NCBI GenBank assembly: GCA_964373065.1
Contig: CAYJSJ010000007.1
Coordinates: forward strand, 1 to 48,855
Origin: CAYJSJ01 sp964373065
GTDB taxonomy: Bacteria > Patescibacteriota > Gracilibacteria > Peribacterales > Peribacteraceae
Direction of reading: 5' to 3'
DNA length: 48,855 bases
In this document: piece after piece, positions 24,449 through 33,500 of the stretch
How positions within the stretch are numbered: the stretch's first letter is position 1
How the letters are laid out: every line of letters starts with the position of its first letter
Translations under genes and position numbers: made by a program
The notes under the pieces: generated by a model
What the model was told of the DNA's origin: nothing
The model's database searches: none
The model's input: only the letters and a program-made list of their open reading frames with translations

Positions 24449-25489
24449 TTTCTCCTCCTGATCTCTCGTTCGAAGCGCCTCGATGATATCCTCGATCTCC
24501 CCCTCCATGATAGCGGGAAGGTTACTGAAGTTTTCACCGATCCGATGATCGGTGATGCGATCTTGGGGGAAGTTATAGGTGCGAATTTTCTCGGAACGGT
24601 CTGCCGATCCAATTTGTCCTGCTCGTAAATCACCGCGTTCTTTTGCAAGCCGTTCCTGCTCGACCGCGTAAAGACGGCTTCTGAGCATCGTCATTGCATT
24701 CTGGCGGTTTTGCAGCTGCGACCGCTCCGTCTGGCACGCAACAACGGTATTTGTCGGCAGGTGCGTTATGCGAATTGCCGACTCCACCTTGTTCACGTTT
24801 TGGCCTCCGGCTCCTCCGCTGCGGAAGGTGTCTATACGCAGGTCTTCGGGGCGTATGACGATGTCCACATCTTCGGCCTCCGGCAATATGGCGACCGTCG
24901 CAGTGGAGGTATGGACGCGTCCCTTGGATTCCGTCTCCGGGATTCTCTGTACGCGATGCACGCCGGACTCAAACTTGAGCATGCCATACGCGCCGTTACC
25001 TTCTATGCGCGCCGTTGCGTTTTTTATGCCGCCGGCATCGCCGCTCGACACATCAAGCAAATGCGTTTTCCAACGCTTCGTCTCGGCGTAGCGGAGATAC
25101 ATTTTCAAGAGTTCGGCAGCAAAGAGGGCCGCTTCATCGCCACCCGCTCCCGCACGCACTTCCACGATTACGAAACGTTCGTCATCGGGATCTTTCGGAA
25201 TCAAAAACGAACGCATGCGCTCTTCAAGCTCCGGCATCTTCGCCTTTGCACTGTGCGCTTCTTCTTCCGCCATTTGCTTCATTTCCGGATCATCGCCGGG
25301 ATCCTCTGCAAACGAAACTGCCGCAAGGCACTTGTCATATGCTTCCAGCATCGTCACCAGCGGGCGAAGCTCTGCAATACGTTTCCCGATCCGCGCTATT
25401 TCCTTCGGGTTATGCAGTACTGCTGTGGTCCGGATCTCCGCTTGGAGACTGTCGTACTCCCGAGCCAGCAAACGCAACTTTTCGATCAT
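24431..25489 (-). CDS. prfA: peptide chain release factor 1
   Basis: 352 residues, normal length. GAGGDEAALFAAELLKMY in domain 2 is followed by the codon-recognition region (GVHRVQRIPETESKGRVHTST) and the catalytic FRSGGAGGQNVNKVESAIR with the GGQ motif that triggers peptidyl-tRNA hydrolysis. RF1 reads UAA and UAG. Many genes in the window end in UGA, so an RF2 should be encoded elsewhere. The C-terminal KLKIGD and stop come from the dispersed GAAGATTGA repeat. Confidence 0.97.
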   Translation of the reverse strand: MIEKLRLLAREYDSLQAEIRTTAVLHNPKEIARIGKRIAELRPLVTMLEAYDKCLAAVSFAEDPGDDPEMKQMAEEEAHSAKAKMPELEERMRSFLIPKDPDDERFVIVEVRAGAGGDEAALFAAELLKMYLRYAETKRWKTHLLDVSSGDAGGIKNATARIEGNGAYGMLKFESGVHRVQRIPETESKGRVHTSTATVAILPEAEDVDIVIRPEDLRIDTFRSGGAGGQNVNKVESAIRITHLPTNTVVACQTERSQLQNRQNAMTMLRSRLYAVEQERLAKERGDLRAGQIGSADRSEKIRTYNFPQDRITDHRIGENFSNLPAIMEGEIEDIIEALRTRDQEEKLKIGD

Positions 25490-25569
25490 AGTGGATAACG
25501 TTTTCTATCATGATCGCCGCCGAAGGAAGTGCGATGCGAAAAAGGCACACAGCACATCCCGCGTGGCCG

Positions 25570-26646
25570 CTAGTAGTAATTCCGTTCGAGCGTGCTAAAT
25601 TCATAGCAATGCCTTCCCACAGGATGATTCCAAAAAATGTCATAACGCTCCTGTCGAACGAAATTGAAGGCGGCACACAACGCAAAGCGATTTGTTCCAA
25701 GCACGCGGTACTCATAGGGTTCACCCGTCTCCGGATCGGTCGTTTCCGGGTAGGTATAAAGCGCAAGCGCGGTCATCTCACTCAGTGATTGCGGCAGCGC
25801 CCTCACAGGCCGCTGCTGATCTGCGACAGGTTTCGGCGTTCTGTCGTCATAGATAATGGAATAGATTTCATTATGAATCTGCCGTAGATCCGTAAGCCTT
25901 CGCTCATCAAACTTCCGTTCACGTTCCGCACCCGGAGAACCGACAATCACGACACCCCATACAAAGGCCAGCGCGACGATGGATGAAGCTGCAGCGAAGA
26001 AGTTGCGATTGAGCTTCCTGTATCCGGCGGTTTCCGTCTTCAGGGAAAGGAAGTAATAGATGAACGTGAGCCCGGCGATGACAAATACCGTGAAGACTTT
26101 CAAAAGAAAACGAACGGAAAGTTCACCCTCCAGTAAGGAGAACACCAGCACGATGACATCCACCATCAGGCTGGATGCAGCCACGAAAAGCGTAATGTAC
26201 GTAAGCCACCGTCGGATGCCACTCCAAGCCTTCTCCGGATGCTTCGTGATTTCTTTGTGAATGAGACGCACCATCCACAGAAGCAGCGGATAGGAAACGA
26301 TGATGGCCGCCATGCCCCAGCGAATACCCGAGAAATCGAAGTTCGAGGAGTAATTGTAATCAACCGCAGCATCCGGAAATGCTCTGTTGATATACTGGAA
26401 AAAGAGAACGACGGAACTGATGACGAGCGTATAGAGGCTCGCAAAACTGAGGAGGTGCATAAACGCTTCGCGCGCCCCTCCCACGTCCGGAGGAGTCGGC
26501 ACCTGCATATCCAGCCCTTCTGCAGAGAGAGCTTGCGCTATCTCCTTTTCCTTCCATCCCGAGGAGAGGAGGAGCATGCGAATGGTAGAGTGATCCATGC
26601 CTTTTTTGCGCGCATGCGCGATAAAATCATTGAGATGGTTTTGCAT
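25570..26646 (-). CDS. DUF5671-like multi-pass membrane protein
   Basis: 358 residues from the ATG at 26646. A longer frame continuing to 27537 is antisense to mnmA and is rejected. The N-terminus is a soluble helical segment (NHLNDFIAHARKKGMDHSTI) of the kind that precedes CPR DUF5671 domains. It is followed by about five membrane helices (from FMHLLSFASLYTLVISSVV) and then a C-terminal exported domain of about 110 residues with a conserved-looking YDDRTPKPVADQQR and TYPETTDPETGEPYEYRV. The latter resembles pilin-like tails with a T-D-P-x-T-G-x-x-Y-x-Y motif. Function unknown. Divergent from mnmA. Confidence 0.7.
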   Translation of the reverse strand: MQNHLNDFIAHARKKGMDHSTIRMLLLSSGWKEKEIAQALSAEGLDMQVPTPPDVGGAREAFMHLLSFASLYTLVISSVVLFFQYINRAFPDAAVDYNYSSNFDFSGIRWGMAAIIVSYPLLLWMVRLIHKEITKHPEKAWSGIRRWLTYITLFVAASSLMVDVIVLVFSLLEGELSVRFLLKVFTVFVIAGLTFIYYFLSLKTETAGYRKLNRNFFAAASSIVALAFVWGVVIVGSPGAERERKFDERRLTDLRQIHNEIYSIIYDDRTPKPVADQQRPVRALPQSLSEMTALALYTYPETTDPETGEPYEYRVLGTNRFALCAAFNFVRQERYDIFWNHPVGRHCYEFSTLERNYY

Positions 26647-26653
26647 GGAAAAT

Positions 26654-26659
26654 ACTCTA
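26654..26659 (-). promoter_or_regulatory. -10 element of the DUF5671-like gene
   Basis: TAGAGT on the minus strand, 7 nt before the ATG at 26646; predicted leaderless. Confidence 0.35.
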
Positions 26660-26728
26660 GAGGATTTTCGGAACAATATCACTTCATTCTCACAAGTATT
26701 CCGGTATACGGATATGCACGTATTGCGG

Positions 26729-26734
26729 TATTCT
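26729..26734 (+). promoter_or_regulatory. -10 element of mnmA
   Basis: TATTCT, 8 nt before the ATG at 26743, inside a region with repeated GGTATTC words (26697-26742). Confidence 0.35.
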
Positions 26735-26742
26735 GGTATTCC

Positions 26743-27849
26743 ATGAGAATACTCGTTGCAATGTCCGGGGGCATAGATTCCTCCGTCGTCGCTCATCTTC
26801 TGAAGCGCGAAGGACACGACGTGGTCGGTGTGCGGTTCACGCTCTGGACGGATCCTCTGGCGCCTCCTCTGGCGCAAGTGCTCCCCCGCAAGTGCTGTAA
26901 CGCTCAAACAGTCGCCCGAGCGAACACGGTAGCTCGTACTCTCGGCATAGAGCTTCATATCCTCAACCTCGAGGAAGAATTTAAACGCGACGTCGTCGAT
27001 CCTTTTCTGGAAGATTACCAAAACGGCCTGACACCGAACCCCTGCATCGGCTGTAACCGCACGATCAAATTCGGGAAACTGATCGAGTTCATGAAGCACT
27101 GCCATTGCGACGCTCTCGCTACCGGTCACTACGCGCGCGTCACCACAGAGACCAAGAGCGACGGATCGAAAAGACACATAGTGCTGGAAGCGATCGACAA
27201 TCAGAAAGACCAAAGTTACTACCTCTACGGGCTCGACCAGGAGCAACTCGGCTCGGTGCTCTTTCCGCTCGGCGGCATGCAGAAGGCAGATGTGTTTGCG
27301 CTCGCGAAGGAGTTCAACATTCCCTATGAAGAGCAGAGTTACCGCGAAAGCCAGGATCTCTGCTTCTTCCCCGAGCGCGAGCCCGAAGCGTTCCTCAAAA
27401 GGTATATCAGCGACATGCAACCCGGAGAAATACGGCTGGAGGACGAAACGGTGGTCGGCGCTCACGAGGGGCTTCCTCTCTATACCATCGGTCAGCGACG
27501 CGGTTTGAAGATAGGCGGGCTGAAGATTCCACTCCATGTCGTACGCAAAGATTCCGGAGAAAACAGATTATACGTCGCGCCCGGCGGAACGGACGGCTGC
27601 AGAGCACTGAAAGCCATGGAACTTCGTTGGATCTCGTGGGTACCACCCAAAGGTACAAAGATTCCGTTTGACGCACGCGTACACTCACTGGGAATGCGCC
27701 ACAGCGGCATGCTCCATCACGACGGTCACACATTGGATTTCCGCTTTGGAACGGGAGTGCGTGGCATTGCTCCGGGGCAGTCAATCGTGCTCTATAGAGG
27801 CACAGAAGTCATCGGCGGCGGGGTGATCTCCGAGGGGCTGCGCACGTGA
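26743..27849 (+). CDS. mnmA: tRNA-specific 2-thiouridylase MnmA
   Basis: 368 residues from the ATG at 26743; an upstream extension is antisense to the neighbouring gene. PP-loop MSGGIDSSVVAHLL at the N-terminus, the first catalytic Cys in LTPNPCIGCNRTIKFG, the second in RESQDLCFF, and the C-terminal domains with GAHEGLPLYTIGQRRGL. It thiolates U34 in tRNA-Lys, -Glu and -Gln. A Cys-rich insertion near PRKCCNAQTVARANTVA corresponds to the CC[G/S] region seen in family members. Confidence 0.96.
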   Translation: MRILVAMSGGIDSSVVAHLLKREGHDVVGVRFTLWTDPLAPPLAQVLPRKCCNAQTVARANTVARTLGIELHILNLEEEFKRDVVDPFLEDYQNGLTPNPCIGCNRTIKFGKLIEFMKHCHCDALATGHYARVTTETKSDGSKRHIVLEAIDNQKDQSYYLYGLDQEQLGSVLFPLGGMQKADVFALAKEFNIPYEEQSYRESQDLCFFPEREPEAFLKRYISDMQPGEIRLEDETVVGAHEGLPLYTIGQRRGLKIGGLKIPLHVVRKDSGENRLYVAPGGTDGCRALKAMELRWISWVPPKGTKIPFDARVHSLGMRHSGMLHHDGHTLDFRFGTGVRGIAPGQSIVLYRGTEVIGGGVISEGLRT

Positions 27850-27900
27850 GTAAATTATGGTACAGTCACTCACCTTACCCTGTAAAAAATCGGGGATTTC

Positions 27901-27909
27901 TGCTACAAT
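27901..27909 (+). promoter_or_regulatory. extended -10 of the sortase gene
   Basis: TGCTACAAT (TACAAT at 27904-27909), with TGTAAA 17 nt upstream (27881-27886). Leader about 6 nt. Confidence 0.45.
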
Positions 27910-27921
27910 TAAACGATTCCT

Positions 27922-29163
27922 ATGTACCCGCACCAGAAGTGGCCGGACGGCGATCACCACGATAAAGCCCATGTCGATGCATCGGGGCACATCTATATCG
28001 AACCCGATACTCCGGAAAAGTCTCCGGCCACATTTCAAAAAGAGCCTTTTTTGAAGAGTAAAATTCCATGGGAGATTACGGAGAGCGACGCAATCATTCA
28101 AACTGCCAGAAGCACCGAAGTTGCGGGGAAACACTGTGAGCAGGTCGTCTCGGTACTCAGAAACATTCGGGGCAACTTGATTGGCACCACGCATGGCATT
28201 GCTTGTGAGGGGAAAAATCAATACAGAGAGAGCATCCGAGGCGTACGTGCATTCATCCATGGCGTGCACAGGGGCATGCAGAACACTCTGCGATCGGGAG
28301 TGACTCTGCTGCAGCAACCCGTCTGGATTCCCCGTAAGAACAAACCTCCCAAAGAAATGAGTAGAGGAATGCTCTTTGTGACAGATGTGTTTCGCTTCGG
28401 TGGTACGTTCACCGCTATTTTCGTCGCGCTCTTTGTCACACTCAATTACCAGAGTTTCTATAAAATTCTGACGCCGTACCTTGATCCGGTGGAACGCATT
28501 TCCGCTCTGCAGGGTTCGCTTGCCGAAGTGGACCTTGCTCTCAGAGAAAAGCTCCTCAGGAGCCCACAACTCGCTGTGGCAGGCAGAAACGACGGTAATC
28601 TCCTGAGCTATCTTCCGGAAGTCGGTCCCCCGGAAAACCGCATCATCATTCCCAAACTTTCTATCAATGTCCCCCTCGTAACGCCATCGTACAGTTCGCT
28701 CATGCGCGAAGACTGGGAAGGCGTGGAGGAAGATATTCAAGAAGCTCTCCAGGGGGGTGTCGTGCACTATCCGGGGACTGCGCGGCCGGGGCAGGCAGGG
28801 AACTTCTTCGTCACCGGTCATAGCTCCTATTACCCATGGTTGCCGGGAAAATACAAAACGGTTTTTGCGCGTCTCCATGAACTTGCAGTTGGTGATGAGT
28901 ACTGGGTGTACTACGGGGGAGACAAGCACCGGTACATCGTCTCGAGTAAAAAGGAAGTCAAACCGAGCGATGTCTCAGTTCTCGACCAACCCGGATCCAA
29001 GCGCCTTGCAACGCTTATGACCTGCACACCGGTCGGTACGACCTTACGCCGACTCGTCATCGTCGCGCAGGAAGTGGACCCCGTTACGGGTATAGCGCTT
29101 GAGGTAGGCCAAAAGGAAACCAGAGTCGTCACAGCACCGCTCCCCTCAGCACTGCCCATCTGA
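27922..29163 (+). CDS. sortase with long cytoplasmic N-terminal extension
   Basis: 413 residues. Residues 1-145 are soluble and unrecognised; one membrane helix follows at about 155-175 (FGGTFTAIFVALFVTLNY), then the sortase domain outside. The catalytic triad is visible: His300 in NFFVTGHSSYYPW, Cys368 in LATLMTCTPVGTT, and Arg376/377 just after it (TTLRRLVIVAQ). TLxTC and the Arg eight or so residues later are sortase hallmarks. It would attach surface proteins by transpeptidation. Possible substrates in the window are the proteins at 36462 and 38023, which end in a TG motif, a hydrophobic helix and basic residues. Confidence 0.9.
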   Translation: MYPHQKWPDGDHHDKAHVDASGHIYIEPDTPEKSPATFQKEPFLKSKIPWEITESDAIIQTARSTEVAGKHCEQVVSVLRNIRGNLIGTTHGIACEGKNQYRESIRGVRAFIHGVHRGMQNTLRSGVTLLQQPVWIPRKNKPPKEMSRGMLFVTDVFRFGGTFTAIFVALFVTLNYQSFYKILTPYLDPVERISALQGSLAEVDLALREKLLRSPQLAVAGRNDGNLLSYLPEVGPPENRIIIPKLSINVPLVTPSYSSLMREDWEGVEEDIQEALQGGVVHYPGTARPGQAGNFFVTGHSSYYPWLPGKYKTVFARLHELAVGDEYWVYYGGDKHRYIVSSKKEVKPSDVSVLDQPGSKRLATLMTCTPVGTTLRRLVIVAQEVDPVTGIALEVGQKETRVVTAPLPSALPI

Positions 29164-29185
29164 TCTGAATACGAGCGAAGTGAGC

Positions 29186-29214
29186 TTCATTAGCTTTAGT
29201 AGCTTCGATAGAAT
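29186..29214 (+). promoter_or_regulatory. candidate promoter of tRNA-Leu(TAA)
   Basis: TTCATT (29186-29191), 17-nt spacer, TAGAAT (29209-29214), giving about 19 nt of 5' leader before the tRNA. Confidence 0.4.
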
Positions 29215-29239
29215 ACCTATGTTCTTTCTGCTGTTCTTT

Positions 29240-29327
29240 GCCGCTGTGGTGAAATGGTAAACACGGGGGACTTAAAATCCCCTGCCCGTTACAGGGCTTC
29301 TCGGTTCAAGTCCGAGCAGCGGCACCA
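29240..29327 (+). tRNA. tRNA-Leu(TAA)
   Basis: 88 nt with encoded CCA. Acceptor GCCGCTG pairs with CAGCGGC; anticodon loop CTTAAAA gives TAA; a long variable arm and a T-arm with GGTTCAAGTCC are present. It decodes UUA. With the CAG tRNA at 8005 this is the second leucine isoacceptor in the window. Confidence 0.95.
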
Positions 29328-29362
29328 GATGTACATATAAAGAGTGAAATTGCTTAGAGTTT

Positions 29363-29442
29363 CTGCGGCATTCAGGAATTGTATCTGTGTTGTGTTCTCC
29401 AGTTTGGAGTATCCAAAGCTGCATCAATGGATTGCGCCGCAG
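29363..29442. other. possible folded element downstream of tRNA-Leu; rest of the spacer empty
   Basis: CTGCGGC (29363-29369) and GCCGCAG (29436-29442) are perfect complements enclosing an inner hairpin CTCCA-GTT-TGGAG. Further on, GAATAAATAATTTATTC (about 29515-29531) is a near-perfect palindrome, and 29562-29580 resembles 457-475. No gene is recognised between the tRNA and the SLH protein. Confidence 0.3.
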
Positions 29443-29592
29443 TATCAGGGGTAATGGAATTTGCTTTCAACCAAGAAATCGATTGCAGCCCTCTATAAAG
29501 AGGAACTTTATAATTTCTGAATAAATAATTTATTCAATAATTTAAGGTGAATAGCATTCCAATGGCTTATATAAGGGCTCAGTGGAAATACA

Positions 29593-30444
29593 TTATGATG
29601 GTGATGACTGCTGCAACATGAGCGAAAAAATCTTTGCAGTTTCCGCACGATTCACTGAATCCTCCGGCCCAAACATTCCCGTGAGATTGCCAAACTGATC
29701 CGCATACCCCGACACTATTCCGAGCGTAGCGGCTGTTTCAACTGCTGCACCATAGGTGGTTTTTGTTGTGACATCGTCAAAAACCGAGCCACTTCTCGGA
29801 GAAATACGCTGTGCAAAGGCTTGCAGCACCGTCACCACGACTTCCGCGCGCGTAGCCGGACGTGAGATGTCTACAGATCCGTCACTGAAGACTGCCCAAC
29901 CGGCCTCCTCCGCACACTGAATGTATCGCTCTGACCACGTTCCGACTGCAGCTTCATTCTTTATTGATTGTATACAGCCAAACAGATCCATCTGTGCTGC
30001 GAGTACTGCCATCTTCGCCAGCTGCTCTATCGTTACGCTATCCGCCGGTCCAAAGAGCCCCGTTGGCAGCCCCTTTGCATCACGATATCCGGAGATAATC
30101 TTGCGGTCGGCAGTATCCCTGATATAGGGTGAATACCACTGACCGAGGGGAACATCTGTAAGCACGATGGGAACGCCGTCCACTTTGATAGTACTGTGTG
30201 TATCGCTCAGCGAATAATCCTTGCCAATGTTTCCCTCGATGCCCTCCGGAACAGGGAAAAGTTCTTCACTTCTCTGGAGCTCAGCATCGTCGAGTGCACG
30301 CTCTGCATCCTCAGTATTCTGCTCGCTCTGCTGCCAAAAAAGCTCGAAATCAGTAAGAGCACTCTCCCACTCATCTGCAAAAACTGCAGGAGAAAGGGAC
30401 GCTATCCAGACAGCCGAAATGACAACCCATGCAAGAACACGCAT
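29593..30444 (-). CDS. secreted protein with S-layer homology (SLH) domains
   Basis: 283 residues. Signal peptide (hydrophobic from residue 3, ending SPAVFA-DE). A charged helical region (about 25-60) is followed by at least two SLH-like units: DVPLGQWYSPYIRDTADRKIISGYRDAKGLPTG with TIEQLAKMAVLAA, and FDDVTTKTTYGAAVETAATLGIVSGYADQFGN with NRAETAKIFSLML. A partial unit lies between them (ERYIQCAEEAGW, ISRPATRAEVVVTVLQ). SLH domains bind secondary cell-wall polymer, so this is probably a surface protein held non-covalently. Confidence 0.88.
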   Translation of the reverse strand: MRVLAWVVISAVWIASLSPAVFADEWESALTDFELFWQQSEQNTEDAERALDDAELQRSEELFPVPEGIEGNIGKDYSLSDTHSTIKVDGVPIVLTDVPLGQWYSPYIRDTADRKIISGYRDAKGLPTGLFGPADSVTIEQLAKMAVLAAQMDLFGCIQSIKNEAAVGTWSERYIQCAEEAGWAVFSDGSVDISRPATRAEVVVTVLQAFAQRISPRSGSVFDDVTTKTTYGAAVETAATLGIVSGYADQFGNLTGMFGPEDSVNRAETAKIFSLMLQQSSPS

Positions 30445-30451
30445 GGCAGTG

Positions 30452-30460
30452 ATGATAGCA
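30452..30460 (-). promoter_or_regulatory. extended -10 of the SLH protein gene
   Basis: TGCTATCAT on the minus strand (TATCAT at 30452-30457), 7 nt before the ATG at 30444; predicted leaderless. Confidence 0.45.
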
Positions 30461-30504
30461 AGTTCTTGATTTTCTCACAATGCGCAGTCTGGGTTTGAAA
30501 AGTC

Positions 30505-30533
30505 TTGCCGTCACCCAGAGTGACTGGTAGGCT
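30505..30533 (+). promoter_or_regulatory. promoter of carB
   Basis: TTGCCG (30505-30510), 17-nt spacer, TAGGCT (30528-30533) with TG one base before it. The TTG at 30505, which could be mistaken for a start codon, is the -35 element. The ATG at 30544 is the better start. Confidence 0.55.
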
Positions 30534-30543
30534 CCACCGGAAC

Positions 30544-33500
30544 ATGACCGCCGAGAAAACCAAGGGGACTCCCGAAGGGCCCAAAGCCCGAGGAGAGCAG
30601 TTTTCCCGATCTATCGAAAGCGTGCAGACGATCCTCCTCCTAGGGTCTGGGGCACTTAAGATCGGCGAAGCTGGAGAATTTGATTATTCCGGAAGCCAGG
30701 CGATCAAAGCATTCAAAGAAGAAGGCAAACGTATCGTCCTCATCAATCCGAATATTGCCACAAACCAGACAAGCTGGGGCCTCGCCGACACAGTCTACTT
30801 CGTTCCTGTGACACCCGCATTCGTCGAGCGGATTATAGAACGCGAGAAGCCCGATGCGATCGCACTGAGTTTCGGTGGGCAAACAGCCTTGAACTGCGGT
30901 GTGGAACTGGATCGCCGCGGCGTGCTGCAAAAGCACGGCATACTCGTACTCGGTACGAGTGTCGAAAGCATATGGAAAACGGAGGACAGGGCGATATTTA
31001 ACGCAGAGCTTCGATCTATCAATATTGAAGTTCCGCGAAGCATCGCGTGCGAATCGGTAGCAGAAGGCGTTATAGCGGGAAATACAATCGGCTTCCCTGT
31101 GATTGTCCGTGGCGCATTTGCGCTGGGCGGAAAGGGCAGCGGGCGGGCGGTAAACGAGAAAGAGCTGAATGAACTTTGCAAAGTGGCATTCGTAGAATCT
31201 CCGCAAGTTCTCGTGGAAGAAGACCTGACCGGCTGGAAGGAGATCGAGTACGAAGTGGTGCGCGACTGCGCAGATAACTGCATCACGGTGTGCAACATGG
31301 AAAATGTGGATCCGCTCGGCATCCACACGGGCGAATCGATCGTGGTCGCTCCCAGCCAAACGCTAGACAACTCCGAGTATCAGATGCTTCGTTCAATCGC
31401 GCTGAAAGTCATACGGCATTTGCAGATCGTCGGAGAATGCAACATTCAGTATGCACTGGATCCGAAATCGCGCGATTATCGCGTCATAGAGGTGAACGCA
31501 CGCCTCAGTAGAAGCTCGGCGCTGGCATCCAAGGCTACGGGATACCCGCTGGCGTTCGTCGCAGCAAAGCTCGCACTCGGTTACACGCTTCCGAGTCTTC
31601 GAAACGCGATTACGGAAGTGACAAGTGCGGACTTTGAGCCTTCACTCGATTACGTCGCGGTAAAGATGCCGCGCTGGGACCTGCAGAAATTCTGCTTTGT
31701 CTCCGACCATGTCACCAGTGAGATGAAATCCGTCGGCGAAGTAATGGCGCTGGGAAGAACATTTGAAGAAGCTCTGCAGAAAGCCGTTCGTATGCTCAAC
31801 ATAGGATCGGTGGGCCTCTACCCGACGCACATCACATTCGATGACCTGGACGCGGAAGTGAAGAGGCCGACACCACGCAGAATCTTTGCCGTTGCAGAAG
31901 CCTTACACCAATCACTGCGCTCCGGTGCCGGACTGACGCATAAGGGTGCTTGGACAGCGGAGCAAATCGCTATCGCAACCGGCATTGACCGGTGGTTCCT
32001 TGAACGTATCGGCGCACTTGCCGAGACAGCCAGGAACATCTCTGCAACAAAGGGGAGCATGGACACGGAGTTACTACAGAGAGCAAAACGCCAAGGCTTC
32101 AGCGACAGCTCCATCGGGAAACTTCTGCGGAAGGAAACCGAAGAAGTGCGGAGCCTTCGCATACACGCAGGAATCCTCCCCGTACTCAAACAGGTAGACA
32201 CGCTCGGCGGAGAGTTCCCCGCACAGACCAATTACCTGTACCTGACGTATAACGGAACGGAACATGACATTGTTTTTGAGAAGGGAAATGGGGAAGTGGG
32301 GAAGTGGGGAAGTGGGGAAGTGGGGAAATGGGGAAAGTTCCCAAGTTCCCAANNNNNNNNNNNNNNNNNNNNNNNNNNNNNNNNNNNNNNNNNNNNNNNN
32401 NNNNNNNNNNNNNNNNNNNNNNNNNNNNNNNNNNNNNNNNNNNNNNNNNNNNAAGTTCCCAAGTTCCCAAAAAATCCTCGTCCTCGGTGGCGGCCCGTAC
32501 TCGATCGGTTCCTCGGTGGAGTTTGACTGGTGCTGCGTGCAGGCGACGCATGAATTGCAGCGGCAGGGATACGAAGTCGGCATGATCAACAGCAACCCCG
32601 AAACTGTGAGCACCGATTACGACGAATGTGACGCACTTTTTTTCGACGAGCTCAGCGAGGAACGCGTCCGTGACATCTTCGAACTCTTCGGAGCCTCCAG
32701 CATCGTTGTTTCCATGGGAGGCCAGATCCCGAATTCCCTCGCGCCAAAACTCGCCGCAGCGGGGCTGCCCATTATGGGAACATCCCCGAAGAATATCGAC
32801 CGTGCGGAAAACCGTCACACATTCAGTTCCCTTCTCGATAGCCTGAAGATTGACCAACCGCAGTGGCAGGAATTTTCTGAACTGAGTGCTGCGCTGCAGT
32901 TTGCAAAAGACGTGAGATACCCCGTCATCGTGCGCCCGAGCTATGTGCTTTCCGGCGCCTCCATGGTCGTCGTGCACTCCGATGAAGATCTCTCTTCCTA
33001 TGTAAAGCAATCGGCGTTCATCAACAAGGAATCGCCCATCGTCGTTTCGAAGTTCGAAATCGGTGCAAAAGAAATCGAGTGTGACGGCGTTGCGCAGCAC
33101 GGTGAAATGTTGATCTACGCCGTATCGGAACACATCGAAAATGCCGGTGTACACTCGGGTGATGCCACCATTGTGCTTCCCCCACAGCGCGTGAATTTAG
33201 AAACGCTTCGCCGCGTGAAATCCACATCGAAGGCCATAGCGAAAGCACTCGAAATCTCGGGACCGTTCAACATTCAATTTCTTGCCAAAAGTAACAGATT
33301 GAAGGTCATCGAATGCAATCTGCGCGCGAGCAGGAGCTTTCCGTTTGCAAGCAAAGTGATCGGTAAGAACTTCATAACGCTCGCAACACAGGCACTCACG
33401 GGAACTGCTCCTATGGGAGAGCGGTACCAAACACTCGATCTCGACCATGTCGGCGTAAAAGCGGCACAGTTTAGTTTCAGCAGACTCAAGGGGGCCGATC

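Noticed and set aside
26647..27537. N-terminal extension of the DUF5671-like gene to a 655-residue frame
   Set aside because: The extension is antisense to mnmA, and the ATG at 26646 has a well-placed -10 box. The added sequence has no domain character.
30505..30543. TTG at 30505 as the start of carB
   Set aside because: The TTG is part of a -35 box (TTGCCG) spaced 17 nt from TAGGCT, and the ATG at 30544 lies just after the predicted transcription start.
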